Positions 22,576-33,713 are shown, counted from the first letter of the stretch. The stretch: DNA of 64,000 nt from Sanderia malayensis (GCA_013076295.1 RQOL01000139.1:248001-312000); one strand, 5' to 3'. Notes: generated by a model not told the origin, from the letters alone. A program made the numbers and translations.

Positions 22576-23543
22576 AACTTTCCGGTGATGGTGGTCCAGA
22601 ATTCATCTTGTCGTCCACAGAGAATTTCCTTCGCACCTGGAATGTCAGACATTGCGTATCTTCGGCTGCATTCCCGCAATCCAATGGACAAGCAGAAGTA
22701 GCGGTGAAAGCTGCTAAAAGGCTGTTAATGTCTAATACCGGCCCGGCTGGGAATCTCAACCAAGACAGTTTTCTTCAAGCTATCTTGCAGTTGCGCAACC
22801 CCCCTGACCATGATTGCAGCCTCTCACCTGCAGAGATCATCTTTGGACGCCCGCTCAGGGACTTTCTCTCTTTTGTGAATCGACTGGAGAAATATTCGAA
22901 TCCACATATTCGGTCACTTTGGCGCGACGCATGGTCTGCCAAAGAAGAAGCACTAAGGACAGGAATATCCAAAACAACTGAGAATTTAAAGCTGCATTCA
23001 CGCCCCCTAAAACCACTGGCTGTCGGTGACAAGGTTCACCTCCAGAATCAGCGTGGTCCTCACCCAACCAAGTGGGACAGATTAGGATTAGTCATCGAGT
23101 CATTAGGCAACGACCAGTACAGAGTAAAGGTGGACGGATCAGGGAAACTGACACTGTGGAACCGTCGATTTCTGAGAGCATACACGCCACTTGCCACTGA
23201 CCTTCCCCAAGCAGCATACATACCATTCGCCACTGAGCCTCCGTCAGTTACCTATGAGCCCGTTACTGCAACCCCGTCTGCCCCAAGATCACAGGAAATA
23301 CCAAAACCCTCTGAAGTGCATACAGACAGCATTCCGCTTCTCCAGCCCGCTCTGCAACCGGTCACAGAGGACCTTCACCAGGGATCGCCGACTGCAGTGA
23401 CTCCCCTGCCGGACAGGGTTGATGTACCAGCACCAACGATGTCTGGACAAGAGAACCAGTCGCCACCCCCAACCATTCCTCACACTCGCCCGACCCGTCA
23501 GAGACAACCACCAAAACGGTATGAGCCAGAGACAGGTAAATAG
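22560..23543 (+). pseudogene. Gypsy-2 integrase C-part
   Basis: Continues the integrase in a shifted frame: LSGDGGPEFILSSTENFL (second D) and AAFPQSNGQAEVAVKAAKRL (catalytic E). The C-terminal DNA-binding module reads LAVGDKVHLQNQRGPHPTKW and VIESLGNDQYRVKVDGSGK, then a proline-rich tail ending RQRQPPKRYEPETGK. The stop is at 23541-23543. A single indel separates it from the preceding segment. Confidence 0.85.
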
Positions 23544-23577
23544 ATTTCATGCTGAGTCTAGTAATAACAGCTCACTG

Positions 23578-23589
23578 GACTGGGGGGGA
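23578..23589 (+). promoter_or_regulatory. Gypsy-2 polypurine tract
   Basis: GGACTGGGGGGGA immediately before the TGAAGAG start of the 3' LTR. It serves as plus-strand primer. Confidence 0.8.
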
Positions 23590-23934
23590 TGAAGAGATTT
23601 TACAATAAAGGACTGGGAATTAGTAGACCACTTCAGTCCAGTCAGCCATTTTGTTTCATTGCTTCGTGATCGTGTCGTGAACAGTTCACTTGGCCGCCTT
23701 CTTCTGTTGAACAAGGACGTGTTTTGCTGTAACAATGGTCTAGGACGCTTTTGGCCTTTTCATAGTATGTTTATTTATTTATTTTATCTCCTCTTCTTGC
23801 TCTTTTAATCATGATAGGTGGACTTTGTGCTCAGTATTTCTAATTATTGTTTATTATATTATTCTTAGGCCTCTATCATAAATTTGGAAATTGAAAATAC
23901 AGCACGATTTTACAAAACGAAGAGTCTTTCTTCA
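23590..23934 (+). repeat. Gypsy-2 3' LTR
   Basis: 345 bp. Same sequence as the 5' LTR but lacking about 23 bases after GCCTCTATCAT (23869-23879). Ends TCTTTCTTCA and is followed by AATTC. Confidence 0.92.
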
Positions 23935-23939
23935 AATTC

Positions 23940-24371
23940 TGCTTAATTCAGTTTCGATCTCTTGTAACCATTCTGCACTGTTATTATGTTCCACTTGGTC
24001 GTCCCTCTCCAAAACTTTCTACATTCATTTGCATTTGGCACTATACTCTCGTTAACTACTTCCCCATTCAGCTCCACGAAGACTCGCTGACTGATAGGGC
24101 GCACTTAGTGCGCTGGATTTGCATACGCTCGTGCCCCTTTTAACCCTACTTACATTGGGTTAGCTTACAGCGCTGGCCTGTCTATCTATTATCAAGAAAC
24201 ATTGACTGATAGGGTTCTTTGCCAAGGCTCTAGCATGTACAATGACGAAGTTACGTTGTACTGAAACCATTTCAAACAAATCCAATCCTTTAGATTTCTC
24301 TTTGCTGATTTCATTTTGCAATACTTCTACTCTTTCAGATCTGAAATGACAATGTCGTTCATACTTGCTCG
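23940..24371 (-). pseudogene. LINE 1, 5' part upstream of the Gypsy-2 insertion
   Basis: On the minus strand this reads SKYERHCHFRSERVE, RALAKNPISQRVFVELNGEV, then NECRKFWR and NNSAEWLQEIETELS up to the AATTC duplication, beyond which the RT continues at 18438. One frame change lies near 24010. A 103-bp insertion at 24100-24202 interrupts it. The element begins abruptly at a (TAA)n tract, so it is 5'-truncated. Confidence 0.7.
24100..24202. mobile_element. 103-bp insertion with 12-bp target duplication
   Basis: Flanked by TGACTGATAGGG at 24088-24099 and 24203-24214. It interrupts LINE 1 coding sequence. It starts CGCACTTAGTGCG, a short hairpin, and also contains CAGCGCTGG. There is no poly-A tail and no clear pol III box. 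The long duplication fits LINE-mediated insertion of a SINE-like or small-RNA-derived sequence. Confidence 0.6.
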
Positions 24372-24411
24372 ATTATTATTATTATTATTATGAACATTAT
24401 TATTATGATTA
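24372..24411. repeat. (ATT)n microsatellite at LINE boundaries
   Basis: Interrupted ATT tract between the 5' edge of LINE 1 and the 3' edge of LINE 2 (both minus strand). Confidence 0.9.
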
Positions 24412-24569
24412 TTTGGTATAAATAGTTTGGCATAAAAACAGTAAAAAAATCTATATAAAAATTAAGTACAAAAATAAGTTCTGTTATTTAAATAGATAAT
24501 GCTTTTAGAATGTGAGCAGTGCTAGTTAGTACAATTTTTTATCTCTTGCAGTTGCGGGTTACCAGGAAT

Positions 24570-25763
24570 TTAGTCAACATGTTTTTGAGTTTTCTTTTTT
24601 ATCATGCCAAGGGCTCCAACAATAACTGGGACTGTGATAGCTTTTGGACTCCACATCTTTTGGATTTCGATCTCTAGGTCCTTGTACTTGCTGAGTTTGT
24701 CAAACTCTTTAGGTGCAATATTTTGATCACAGGGTACACTTATTTCAATAAGGAAACAGGTCTTTTCTTTAAAATCTTTAATAATTACGTCAGGTCTATT
24801 TGCCTGGATGGTTCTGTCAGTGTGGATAGAAAAGTCCCATAACAGGGTAACATTTTGACCTTCAACAACTGGTTCAGGTTTGTGTTAGTGCCAGTGTTCA
24901 CACGTTTTGATGTTGTATGAATTACAGATTGTCCAATGCAAATATTGCCCAACCCTGTCATGTCTATTTTTGTATTCGTTAAGTGCCAGAATTGGGCACC
25001 CTGATATAAGGTGATGGATAGTTTCCTTATGTATATCACAAAACCTACACTTTTCATTAGCACCATTTTTTAGAATGTTTTCCTGGTAATTTCTTGTGAA
25101 AAGAGATTGATTTTGGGCAGCTAAGATGAAACCTTCCGTCTCTGCTTCAAGTCCAGAACACCTTAGCCACTGATGGGTTGCGGCTTGGTCTACATCAGCT
25201 TGTTGGCAGCAGAGTGGGTACTTGCCATGCAGAGATTTCTGGTTCCATCTTTCCGTAGCTTGCTTCATACCCAACTTTGAGGACTTGGCTTGTTTAGTTG
25301 CTGGGAGCTCGTCATTCCTATCAAAGTTGTCTACAAATTCAAATTCTCTCTCATATTTGCGTCCTTCTTTATTAATAGAGAAAAGTTTGTTGCTTTGTTC
25401 ATGCTGGTGAACTAGATTAATCATCCAGTCTTTAGACACTGAGAGATAGGTTGCCATACCTATTGTTGAGGTCTTGTAGGCTGTTTCTAAATTTATAATA
25501 CCTCTACCACCATTCCTCCTCGGGAGATAGAGACAATCAACGTCTGCTTTTGGGTGGTGCATCCTGTTGGAAGTTAGTAGTTTCCTTGCTTTAGTATCCA
25601 TTTGTCTTATTTCATCCATTTTCCAGTTCAGAATGTTAAAACTGTATTGGACGACAGGGACAGCTAGGGTATTTAAAGCCTCGATACGATTTTTGGAATT
25701 CAACTCCGTCTTAAGCACTAGTCTGATTCTTCTATAGTATTCTTTCCTGAACTTTTTCATCAC
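24570..25763 (-). pseudogene. LINE 2 C-terminal half: thumb, CCHC knuckle, endonuclease
   Basis: The minus-strand frame from 25763 to 24885 reads KNRIEALNTLAVPVVQYSFN, LTSNRMHHPKADVDCLYLPR and RNGGRGIINLE (thumb/connector), then CRFCDIHKETIHHLISGC, a CCHC zinc knuckle. After a stop at 24885 the endonuclease continues to 24570: LLWDFSIHTDRTIQANRPDV then CFLIEISVPCD and IQKMWSPKAITVPVIVGALG. RPDV followed by the FLIEI strand is the PD-(D/E)XK core of R2/R4-group LINEs. Confidence 0.8.
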
Positions 25764-26705
25764 TGAAACATTTAACCGTGGTCAGCAGGCCTTCAAGGTC
25801 TTGCTCACTTTTGGCATGTAGTTTCAAGTCATCCATGTAGAAAAGGTGGTTAACAGACTTGTTGTAGATTTTGTAACCATAATTTGTGTTGTTCAATTCG
25901 TTCAAAAGCGGTATTAGTGCTAAGCAAAAAAGGAGTAGGGAGAGAGAGTCTCCCTGAAAAATTCCACGCTTGATCTTGATGAGTTCAGACTCAAGAGATC
26001 AATTTTTATGGGAAAGAAAAAGTCTTTTTTTCCACTTATCCATGCTTGATTGTAGGAAATTGGTGATAATAGAAGAGAATTTATATATATCTATAACTTT
26101 TAAGATCCAGTCATGGGGCACACTATCAAATGCTTTTTTGTAGTCTATCCAAGCAGTGCTAAGGTTTCTATTACTTTTACGGCAGCTTTCAAGAATCATT
26201 CTATTTATTAGGAGTCGATCTTTGCATCCATATGAGTTTCTTTTACATCCTTTCTGTTCTTGAGGTAGGATGGCGTTATCATCTAAAAATGTGTACATGC
26301 GATTAGTTACGATGGAAGTTAAGATTTTATATGTGTTTGTAAGACATAAGATTTGTCTATAGTTTTTTGGAATTTGGTTTCTTGGCTTTTGGGTGAGAGG
26401 TATGTTGCTCCTTCAGTTAACCATTCAAGGGCACTTTCTGGGTTTTGCATAATTTTGGTGAGGTTTATCGCTATTTTCTCATGTGAGGATGTGAGAGAGT
26501 TTAACCAAAAGTTTGGAATTTTTTCCACGCCCGGAGATTTCCATTTCTGCGATTTCGCTAAAGCATTACGTAGCTCTATTACTGTTATTTCATTCCATTG
26601 ATGTTGTTCCACTTCATTTATCCTCTCCTGTTCTCTCTTAATCCAATCTGCCTCATTATTAAACTTTTTCTCTTTTCCCCATATGCCATTCCAGAAGTTA
26701 GTCAT
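25764..26705 (-). pseudogene. LINE 2 reverse transcriptase
   Basis: Pieces in order: WNEITVIELRNALAKSQKWK before the RT (26600-26500), KGCKRNSYGCKDRLLINRMI, STAWIDYKKAFDSVPHDWIL (motif A, 26150-26110), KRGIFQGDSLSLLLFCLALI (motif B, near 25950) and HLFYMDDLKLHAK (motif C, YMDD, near 25840). Stops at 26319 and near 25999 break it. Catalytic residues are present. Confidence 0.8.
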
Positions 26706-26749
26706 ATCTTCTTCAAGTGGGGGCTCCTCAATATTAATTGTTCCTTTAC

Positions 26750-27720
26750 CTATTTCTCTATAGAGCTTCTTTGCATCAGTTTGAAAAATTTTATTTTGCC
26801 TGCAGAATCGAGTTCTTCTTCAAATCTGCGTAGTCGTTGGGCCTTTAGCTGTATGTTTTGTTTGATTGTTTCTTTTGCCGTCAACAGAGATCTTTCATCC
26901 GTGACTTCATTTGATTCTTTAATATTTCGAGCTTTCCTAGTTTTCACAAGTGTATCTTTTGATATTTAATCTAATTTCGATAACTTTGCCCGCAGAGCAT
27001 CGATCTCTTTTTGTAGTTTTATTGTCCATTTCGGTGATTTATTAACATGCTGTTTCTCATTTTTCTTCTTAATTTTATTCCCCGTTGCGTTTGAGATTGC
27101 TTTCCCAGTTGCGTAAATATACGTGTTAAAAGTAGGTAAATCAAGCTCTTGATAATTCAAGACATTCTTTAAAGCAACGTTATAAATTCCAATCTTTTGT
27201 CGGAATTTTGAGCTTTGGGTAATTTTTGGGAGGGAGTCTCTTTCTGAATATTCTTCATGCTCAGTCCTGCTAAATTCACGTAAGATATCAAGGCGGGCCT
27301 CCTCTATATCAGCTCTATGTTGTTCAATAAGCTCATTTAGGTTTGCTTCCTCAACTGTCTCAGTAGGGTTTCTATTTTCAACAGGGTCATTATCATTAGG
27401 CTCTTGATTCACCATTACAGGTTCAGGCTCAGTGGCATTTTCTACTAATTCAACATTTAGAATATTGGTTCTAATCTGATCGATTTCTGCGTCAGTTAAT
27501 CTTTTATTCTTTATAATGTCTCTTCGTACGTTTGCAAGTTTATTTGAGTTGAAATTTTCCCGCACTTCATTTCCTACAAGCTTCCCCCATTCAGTGAAGG
27601 TTTAGGCTGTTAAGTTCGTTGTTGGGTTTTTCTGAGCGGCGGAAAAGGCTGTTTGTACTCTTCTTTGGTCCACTTAGTTCTCTTAACTTTTGGTTGTTTA
27701 GGTGGCATCATTACCGGATC
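26750..27720 (-). pseudogene. LINE 2 N-terminal region
   Basis: Begins near 27716 with MPPKQPKVKRTKWTKEEYKQ, a basic SANT/Myb-like start, then a frameshift near 27600. A long acidic segment (27565-26966) follows with IEQHRADIEEARLDILREFS and a basic KKKNEKQHVNKSPKWTIKLQ. A last piece at 26947-26750 has FEEELDSAGKIKFFKLMQ. It probably binds DNA or RNA. Function is inferred only from position. Confidence 0.55.
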
Positions 27721-27809
27721 AGGGATAGGATTATCCTGGTTCTGATTACCAGGTAGGTCATTTTCCGAATAGCTTGTATTAGCTTGTTTTTATTATTATT
27801 ATTACTATT

Positions 27810-28510
27810 AGAATTGAGTGATGTTCAATAAAAAAGACACATAATTCCCTGCAACTCTGAGTTTCGTGCTTAGGCACTCATGAGGCAGATTTAATGAAGA
27901 AAATAACCTACCAGTTGGAATATATACAAAATAATAAGAACAATAGAAGGGGCGCTCTAATTTCAAAAGGTTGTGAAGATGGGTCTATTATAAGTTAAGA
28001 ACAAAGGACGTGTAAACTATTTAACTAAAAGTGTGAAAGCGTGGAACAATAGATATGGTTGAATGTCAATAGTATAGTTCTTTAGGTAAAACTTGTTTTC
28101 ATGTCGGCATTTGGAGATAAGTTCTAATCGTTTGTTAAGTAGATAGTTATTGCTGTTCTTGATGATGTAGAGCTTTTCTGTTAGGCATAAATCGCACCGT
28201 TTACTGGAATTATTATAGGGGCGGGCTCTTGCAATGGTGGACCATTACGTTGTGAATTTGGTGTTGTTGTCTTTTAGCTTCCAGATGTATTTAGATAATT
28301 CCGTGCTGTTAGTGAGTTTCCTGTGAGTAAATGTAGACTTGTGTTGTGTGTATCTCTGTTTGAACGTTCCTTCAGTCAGTCCGGTGTAGTTCTTAGTTGT
28401 AGTTTGGTTAGATGTCGTAGAGGTTACTTGTGCGTTGTAGATGATGCTGGTGGTTATTGCCAGCGTTGCAGGGAATTGTGTGTCTTTTTTATTGAACATC
28501 ACTCAATTCT
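27810..28510 (-). mobile_element. 5'-truncated Penelope-like element 1 with inverted terminal repeats
   Basis: Coding sequence for a GIY-YIG endonuclease runs minus from about 28460 to 28020: KNYTGLTEGTFKQRYTQHKS and ELSKYIWKLKDNN, then after a frame change KRCDLCLTEKLYIIKNS and NNYLLNKRLELISKCRHEN. The RT is absent. The ends are an inverted repeat: 27810-27855 and 28465-28510 match over 45 of 46 bases. Penelope elements typically have such complex terminal repeats. ATT microsatellites flank it. Confidence 0.8.
27849..27888 (-). ncRNA. Hammerhead ribozyme motif of the Penelope element
   Basis: On the minus strand: stem I CTGC/GCAG, core CTCATGA (one change from CTGATGA), stem II GTGC-CTAA-GCAC (perfect), core GAAA, then a short stem III with cleavage triplet GTT. 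It has the minimal stem III typical of hammerheads in Penelope-like elements. The G5-to-C change in the core should weaken or abolish cleavage. Confidence 0.7.
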
Positions 28511-28565
28511 ATATATCGCTCCACACATATGTGTAATGAGCACTGTCGAACGGTGTTTTTCAAAT

Positions 28566-28660
28566 TATTATTATTATTATTGTTAATATAATAATAATAA
28601 TAATGATAATTATTATTATTTTTATTATTATTATTATTATTGTTGTTGTTATTATTAAGT
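28566..28660. repeat. (ATT)n/(TAA)n microsatellite
   Basis: Interrupted ATT, TAA and TTG tracts next to the Penelope element. Confidence 0.9.
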
Positions 28661-30379
28661 TCATTTTATCACAGTTAATGTTATCTCAAGAAATTGGGCG
28701 GTTAGCCCACAGGCCCGGATTGCTTGAGTAGAGAAAGGCATTTACGGTCGGTGATTCCGATTCCGAAAACCATTCTGGCCGGTACACCAGGGAGACTTTA
28801 ACCGGACGGTTAAACTGCAAAATAATGATGAAATAACTCAAAAAAAACAATAGAGGGGGGATAGGGAGGGAGGAAGAAATTGTGCTATTAATAATGATTG
28901 GATAGGCTGCTTACCGCACTACTATATGCCTAGACTTGCTGCACGAGTCTCGATTGAGTGCAAGCACAACGAGACTCGTTTTCTAACAGTAAGAAAAGTG
29001 GGCAAATTTCGAAGCTTCGTTCCGAAAAATTCTGGTCTGTAAAATGCCTTAACCATAACAAAGAATTTTGTCGCCGACCGGGCAGAGCGGCGCGCTGTTT
29101 TTTCTTTATTGTTGTACTACTCTTTGCAGCAAGTCATTGGTTAAAAACATGAACACATAATGGTTATTTGAATCCACAGAGGCGCATTCATATTATTCTT
29201 GGTAAGTTTATTGTCTTACTTTGTGCATGCAGTAATTTAGGTACTCAAAATCACACTAAAAATAGGCCAATCGCGAAAACAATAATGTCATGTCGAGCTC
29301 AATATTTTGCACAAATTGTTCTGTCATCAAAGATAAATTAGAAAACTGTAAGTTTCAATGAGTACAATTACAGACTTGTGCAAGTTTTAAAAATGTCAAC
29401 CACAGCTTTTTTTACTTCAAATTTGTTGTCAACGAGAGGAGTGAAAACAACAAAGTTCGATATTTTTGTTTATTAATGTTTTTGAATTTTTTTAAGTGAA
29501 TTTGCATTCAAATGAATGAAGCAAAGACCAAGTAGAGACAAGTTAGTTAAATTTTGGACAGTATTTATTATTTACCTACAACAAAGACTTTAGTTTAATA
29601 AGAAGAGAAACTATAAAAAAGATTTTTCGCAAAGTCCTTCCAGTGAAGTTGTATTATACTAACGCTCTGCCACAAGTGAATACAAAGTATCATGTAATGT
29701 GGTAAAACTTTTATCAAAATTGCAATTTGATTACATGATTACGTTCACTTACGCTGTTTATTTATCACACAGCCCCTTTTTATTCAACTTTTTGTAACAT
29801 AAATATTACAAAAGTTACAAAATTGTAGCGGTCGCTTTGTTTCATTATTTCGAAAATCCCCGGATTTTAATTCTCAGTGATGAAACTGTGGAAAATCCAG
29901 AATTCAGAACAAAATAAAAATTTGCAATGTTGACCAATCAGAATGCCGATTATCGAATTCCTGCAATTTGATTGGCTCCGCCAACTTCTTAGCGGAGCAG
30001 CCCACTCTTTTAACTGTTAGTAAATAAGTCCCTGTGCGGAGTTGTCCAACAAACGTATCACATGAACGCAATGCAGTGAGTCTACTATATGCCTTAGGGT
30101 GTAGTGTAATAATACTCTGTGCGCATGTGCGCCGTTCGTCAAAACGAGCCCCACAAGAATGACTGACTGACAGTTCTAATGGGCCCCCATGTCTCACCGG
30201 TATGTTGATGAGCTGTGTATGGCAGCTTGCATCCGACTTGGCAAGCAGATACAGTAGATTGGCAACCACACAATAAAGCTTATTATCTTTCGGACATTAA
30301 CCCTGCTACATTTTTGGATTAACCAGCATGAAAATGTTCCTGGTAGTGTTTTCCCGAAAGCAAGCTAGAACAACTAGCC
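28661..30379. other. No gene recognised
   Basis: AT-rich, non-coding. One segment near 30010-30080 (AGTCCCTGTG ... CGCAATGCAGTGAGTCT) resembles the inverted pair at 37366-37393 and 38653-38680, so it is a third copy of that dispersed repeat. An open frame at 29904-30269 on the minus strand has no recognisable motif. Confidence 0.5.
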
Positions 30380-30660
30380 TTAGGTCTCGAGTACCTTTCT
30401 CAATAATCTTGCAGTTCCCAACAATGCTGTTTTCTGTATTACTTCAGTCCTGATCGTAATTCCTATCTTCCTAATATACTGTTCAATCTCCTTTGTAACA
30501 CATCTCAACGCACCGGCCACAACTGGAATCACATTTACTTTTTGAAGGCACCATAATCTTGTAATTTCTCTTCTAAAGTCTTGATATTTTTCAATTTTTT
30601 CTTCTTCAGTTTCATTCTAGTGTCTCCTGGCACAGCTTTGTTAACATGTGTTTTGGTGTG
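30380..30660 (-). pseudogene. RLE LINE 3' end fragment
   Basis: On the minus strand: NKAVPGDTRMK, then after a frame change VNVIPVVAGALRCVTKEIEQ and KTALLGTARLLRKVLE before the stop. This is the C-terminus of the restriction-like endonuclease domain of the same LINE group as LINE 1 and LINE 2. Everything upstream is missing. Confidence 0.7.
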
Positions 30661-30968
30661 ATAAACAGCTAAAAACATTAAATTTGTTAGCTTTTCTTTG
30701 TGAATGTATAGGAATTTGAGAAGAAGTAAGTACTGAATCTTATTCTCGAAAAGCAAAACTAACAATATCGATTTTTCTTCGCATTTCAGAATAATAAAAA
30801 GTTAAAAACATGATAAAATTAAAGTTTAAAAGAGTAATAGTAATTACAGGCTTAAAATTAAGGAAATTTTTTTCAATTACAAAAGGACTTTATAATAGTA
30901 AGAAAGATGATATTGTGTCATGTATTGACAAAAATCATAGAGTTAACAAAACGTAGGTAAAAGTTATG

Positions 30969-31465
30969 TTATTCTTCACCTTTGACATATTCCATAAAAT
31001 CCTCGTGCTTGAAAGTAAAGCCACCACAATATTTTGGAAAATACTTGGGCGGTGGTGGTATCATCCCTGACGCAACTCGGATAACAACTTCCATGCCTTC
31101 AATGGCGTGCTGCATTTGATGACAGTGCAGAAACCAAATTCCAGGATTATCAGTCCGAATGCGGACGACAACATACCCTCCAAAAGGTAGCAGGACAGAA
31201 TCTTGGCTGGGCGGATTTTTTAAATTAAATGTTTTTGCAACTTGCTCATAATTGATCCATCTTGTTTTGCGGCACAATTTGTCTTCGCATACCAAATCAC
31301 GATTATTTTGCAGTAGGTCACCAGTAATTGGATCCGCTTCTGGGAAACCGGTTTTTAAAACAACGAAGTCGTGACCATGAAGGTGAATTGTGTGATGGTG
31401 CCCATGCGGCTTTTTGTCTGCAATGTTTGTGAAAACCATTTGGATGGTTTTGTTGAAAGGCAAAT
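30969..31465 (-). CDS. Multicopper oxidase exon 4
   Basis: Acceptor TTCTCAG|ATTTGCC. Encodes DLPFNKTIQMVFTNI, HHHTIHLHGHDFVVL, RWINYEQVAKTFNLKNPPSQ, then IWFLHCHQMQHAIEGMEVV and the C-terminus PKYFPKYCGGFTFKHEDF. The open frame upstream of 31465 (to 31781) is intron sequence. All four copper-ligand motifs of the third domain are intact. Confidence 0.87.
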
Positions 31466-32080
31466 CTGAGAAGAGGACAATGAAATTATAATACATGATG
31501 AAAATGTCAACATGCAAAACATTGGTAAACATGTTTCGATTTTTTAACATTTTACAAAGCACAAAAGTGTACCGTGGCTGTCTTATTTCGTCCGAGAACT
31601 CTATAAAGACGATTTTGTTCATTAACCTGTCTATAGTTTTATGCAATGACATCCCTAAGTCTCCAATGAAAAATTTTAGTAGTGGAAACATGTGCAATGT
31701 TCGACGTAACTGAAGAGAGAAATGTGATGTAGACCTCAAAAGATCTGACACATATCTCAATACAGGCAATGTCACAGACATTCGTAAATCGTGCCTAGGA
31801 TAAAAGGGCTGTTTCTAAAAGTAGGATTTGGCAACGACCACAACATGACAAACAACAGGAGAACGACCAGAAAATTGATCAAAGAATATATTGATTCAAG
31901 AACAACGACAAAAGCATACGGCATTTTTGATTGGGCAACTTCTGCTAATTTGAGAGGAAAGGAAATTCTAGATCCAATTTTTAATTTTATAATGGCACTT
32001 CGGTCGTTCTCCGGTCTCTTTTTGAATGCCTTGTTTTAGTAACAGCAGAGAGAAAATTACGCAGAACAAAATGCTCGTAC

Positions 32081-33057
32081 CAACAATATGTGTACAACGG
32101 CATCCTTTGTTTTTACACTTTCGTGGGGTACATTTCTCTACCAACGGAAGATCTGAATACAAATGATTATGTGGCATTATAAACCTGTACCCATTCACGG
32201 CTGCTCCAATAGGAAATGCAAAAGAAAAGAATAGTTCCTTGTCAACATTTTGAACTTTCTTGGCAAATTCCACAGCACGTCCAACACTTTCCATATCCAT
32301 AGCTGCAAGACATGACATTGACGGAGATGGTAAATTTGAAGATGGACAATTGTAAATCACGCACTGTTGTTTTTTGCTACACTTTGCTGGTGATGACAAT
32401 GGCTCTTCGTAACCAGCTCCTTCATAGTGCAAAACTGCCAGAACCTCACCTTGATCATCAAGAGTTCTTGATCTTATCCAATAATTATCTTTCGGTTGGT
32501 TAGCAAGAACTTCTACTTTCACTCGCTCACCGGGGTTTAAATAAAGAGCGCGAACGGTTCTCGGTTTCACGTTTGTTATGTCGAGACCAGTGAGCAGAAA
32601 CTCATGCTGATCTATAGAAATCGCAAAGGTGTATTCTACACCTGGGTTTATAATGTAAAAACCAAACCTACTTCCTTCTCGGACAGTGAACCAGGAAATA
32701 GGAGCTTTGTTATTTTCAAATCTACCCCTTCCGTTGATTAGAGCACTTGCGTACATCATAGATGACAAACGAATTCCATCAATTGTTCTCCAAGCCCGAG
32801 GATTAGTCATATTCATGTGCTCAAAACTATATGTGTACATCGCAGATCCCCCAAACATGTAGTTTTTAGTCTTGCGGTAAGGATTTGTTGTCATGTATTC
32901 GTTAAATGGAATATGCAACCAATGATTGACAAGAAATGGAAAAAATGGAATTTCCGGTGCCTCTTCATGAACAATAAAAAGTCCAAATGCGCCGTCAGCT
33001 CGCAGACCACCAAAATGGCCATGGTACTAGAGTATTCCCGATGGATAAGCTTTAAAT
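32081..33057 (-). CDS. Multicopper oxidase exon 3 (contains TAG)
   Basis: Acceptor CTTGCAG|ATTTAAAG, donor TTG|GTACGA. Reads FKAYPSGIL, TAG (33027-33029), YHGHFGGLRADGAFGLFIVH, then the second cupredoxin to CKNKGCRCTHIV. The second copper pair is YHGH where YHSH or YHAH is usual. Apart from the TAG the frame is open throughout. Confidence 0.82.
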
Positions 33058-33567
33058 CTGCAAGAAAATGTTCTAATTCATTAGCTAAGGGGTTATATCA
33101 TGCATCGAACCGATACAAAAACACAAGCTTTCAGGAGGAAAAAGGATAAAATTTGATGCACTTGACAATTTTTTTTTGCTTTGGTGGATTGAAACAGGTC
33201 GGCACATTATAACATTGAGAATTGAAAGATTTGTGATGAGTTTGCAGCTGTGGGAAAGGAATTACAAAATTCTTCCCCACAGGAATTCCTATACGTTTGA
33301 AAATATATTCGAATCTGGACTCAGCGAAAAACGTTTTAGTGGTATAGAAAATAACAAGATAACTGAATTTAGATATGTTATTTATGCTCAATAAATCGTT
33401 TTTGATGATGTAGCTAAATATGTTTATCTTATTATCATGGGCAGGTATTATATCATGTCAGTCTTTTGTTATAATTCTGCAATCGAGGGGCAATTGAGTG
33501 TCGAGAGCATGCACTACTGTGCAATGAAGATGAGTAACGAAGAGCAAACAATTGATCACTGAGATAC

Positions 33568-33713
33568 CTGTAGACGAATGTTGATCATGGGACAATAGGA
33601 CACTGAGTAATGTATCCAACTCCATCCATCCACGGGGTGTTATGCAAATGGAAACCATGCCAATGCATAGTAATGCTGCTGTGAAGCATTTGGTTCTTGA
33701 CGGTTACCTCCAC
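33568..33713 (-). CDS. Multicopper oxidase exon 2 (contains TGA)
   Basis: Acceptor TTTTAG|GTGGAG, donor CTACAG|GTATCT. Encodes VEVTVKNQMLHSSITMHWHG, then FHLHNTPWMDGVGYITQCPI, VP, TGA and STFVY. It carries the first HxH copper pair. The TGA at 33585-33587 is in frame and sits where the family has glycine. Confidence 0.8.

Larger units (their letters stand above)
18444..23934 (+). mobile_element. Gypsy-2, near full-length LTR retrotransposon (TSD AATTC)
   Basis: 5491 bp with both LTRs, a polypurine tract and gag-pro-pol. It is flanked by AATTC at 18439-18443 and 23935-23939. It inserted into LINE 1 coding sequence. The LTRs differ by few substitutions plus a 23-bp deletion in the 3' copy, so the insertion is young. 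Only two frame problems are seen in pol (near 20620 and 22575). Confidence 0.92.
24412..27789 (-). mobile_element. TAA-flanked RLE LINE 2 (R4/Dong-like)
   Basis: A nearly full-length minus-strand element bounded by ATT/TAA tracts at 24372-24411 and 27790-27810. The order is N-terminal SANT/Myb-like basic region, RT, CCHC knuckle, then restriction-like endonuclease. Dong and related LINEs are known to target TAA repeats. Several stops and frameshifts are present. Confidence 0.75.

Noticed and set aside
29904..30269. 121-codon minus-strand open frame
   Set aside because: No motif, no splice or poly-A context, and it overlaps a dispersed repeat.
31466..31781. N-terminal extension of the last multicopper oxidase exon
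   Set aside because: The exon starts at 31465 after a good acceptor whose phase matches exon 3; the extension is intron read-through.
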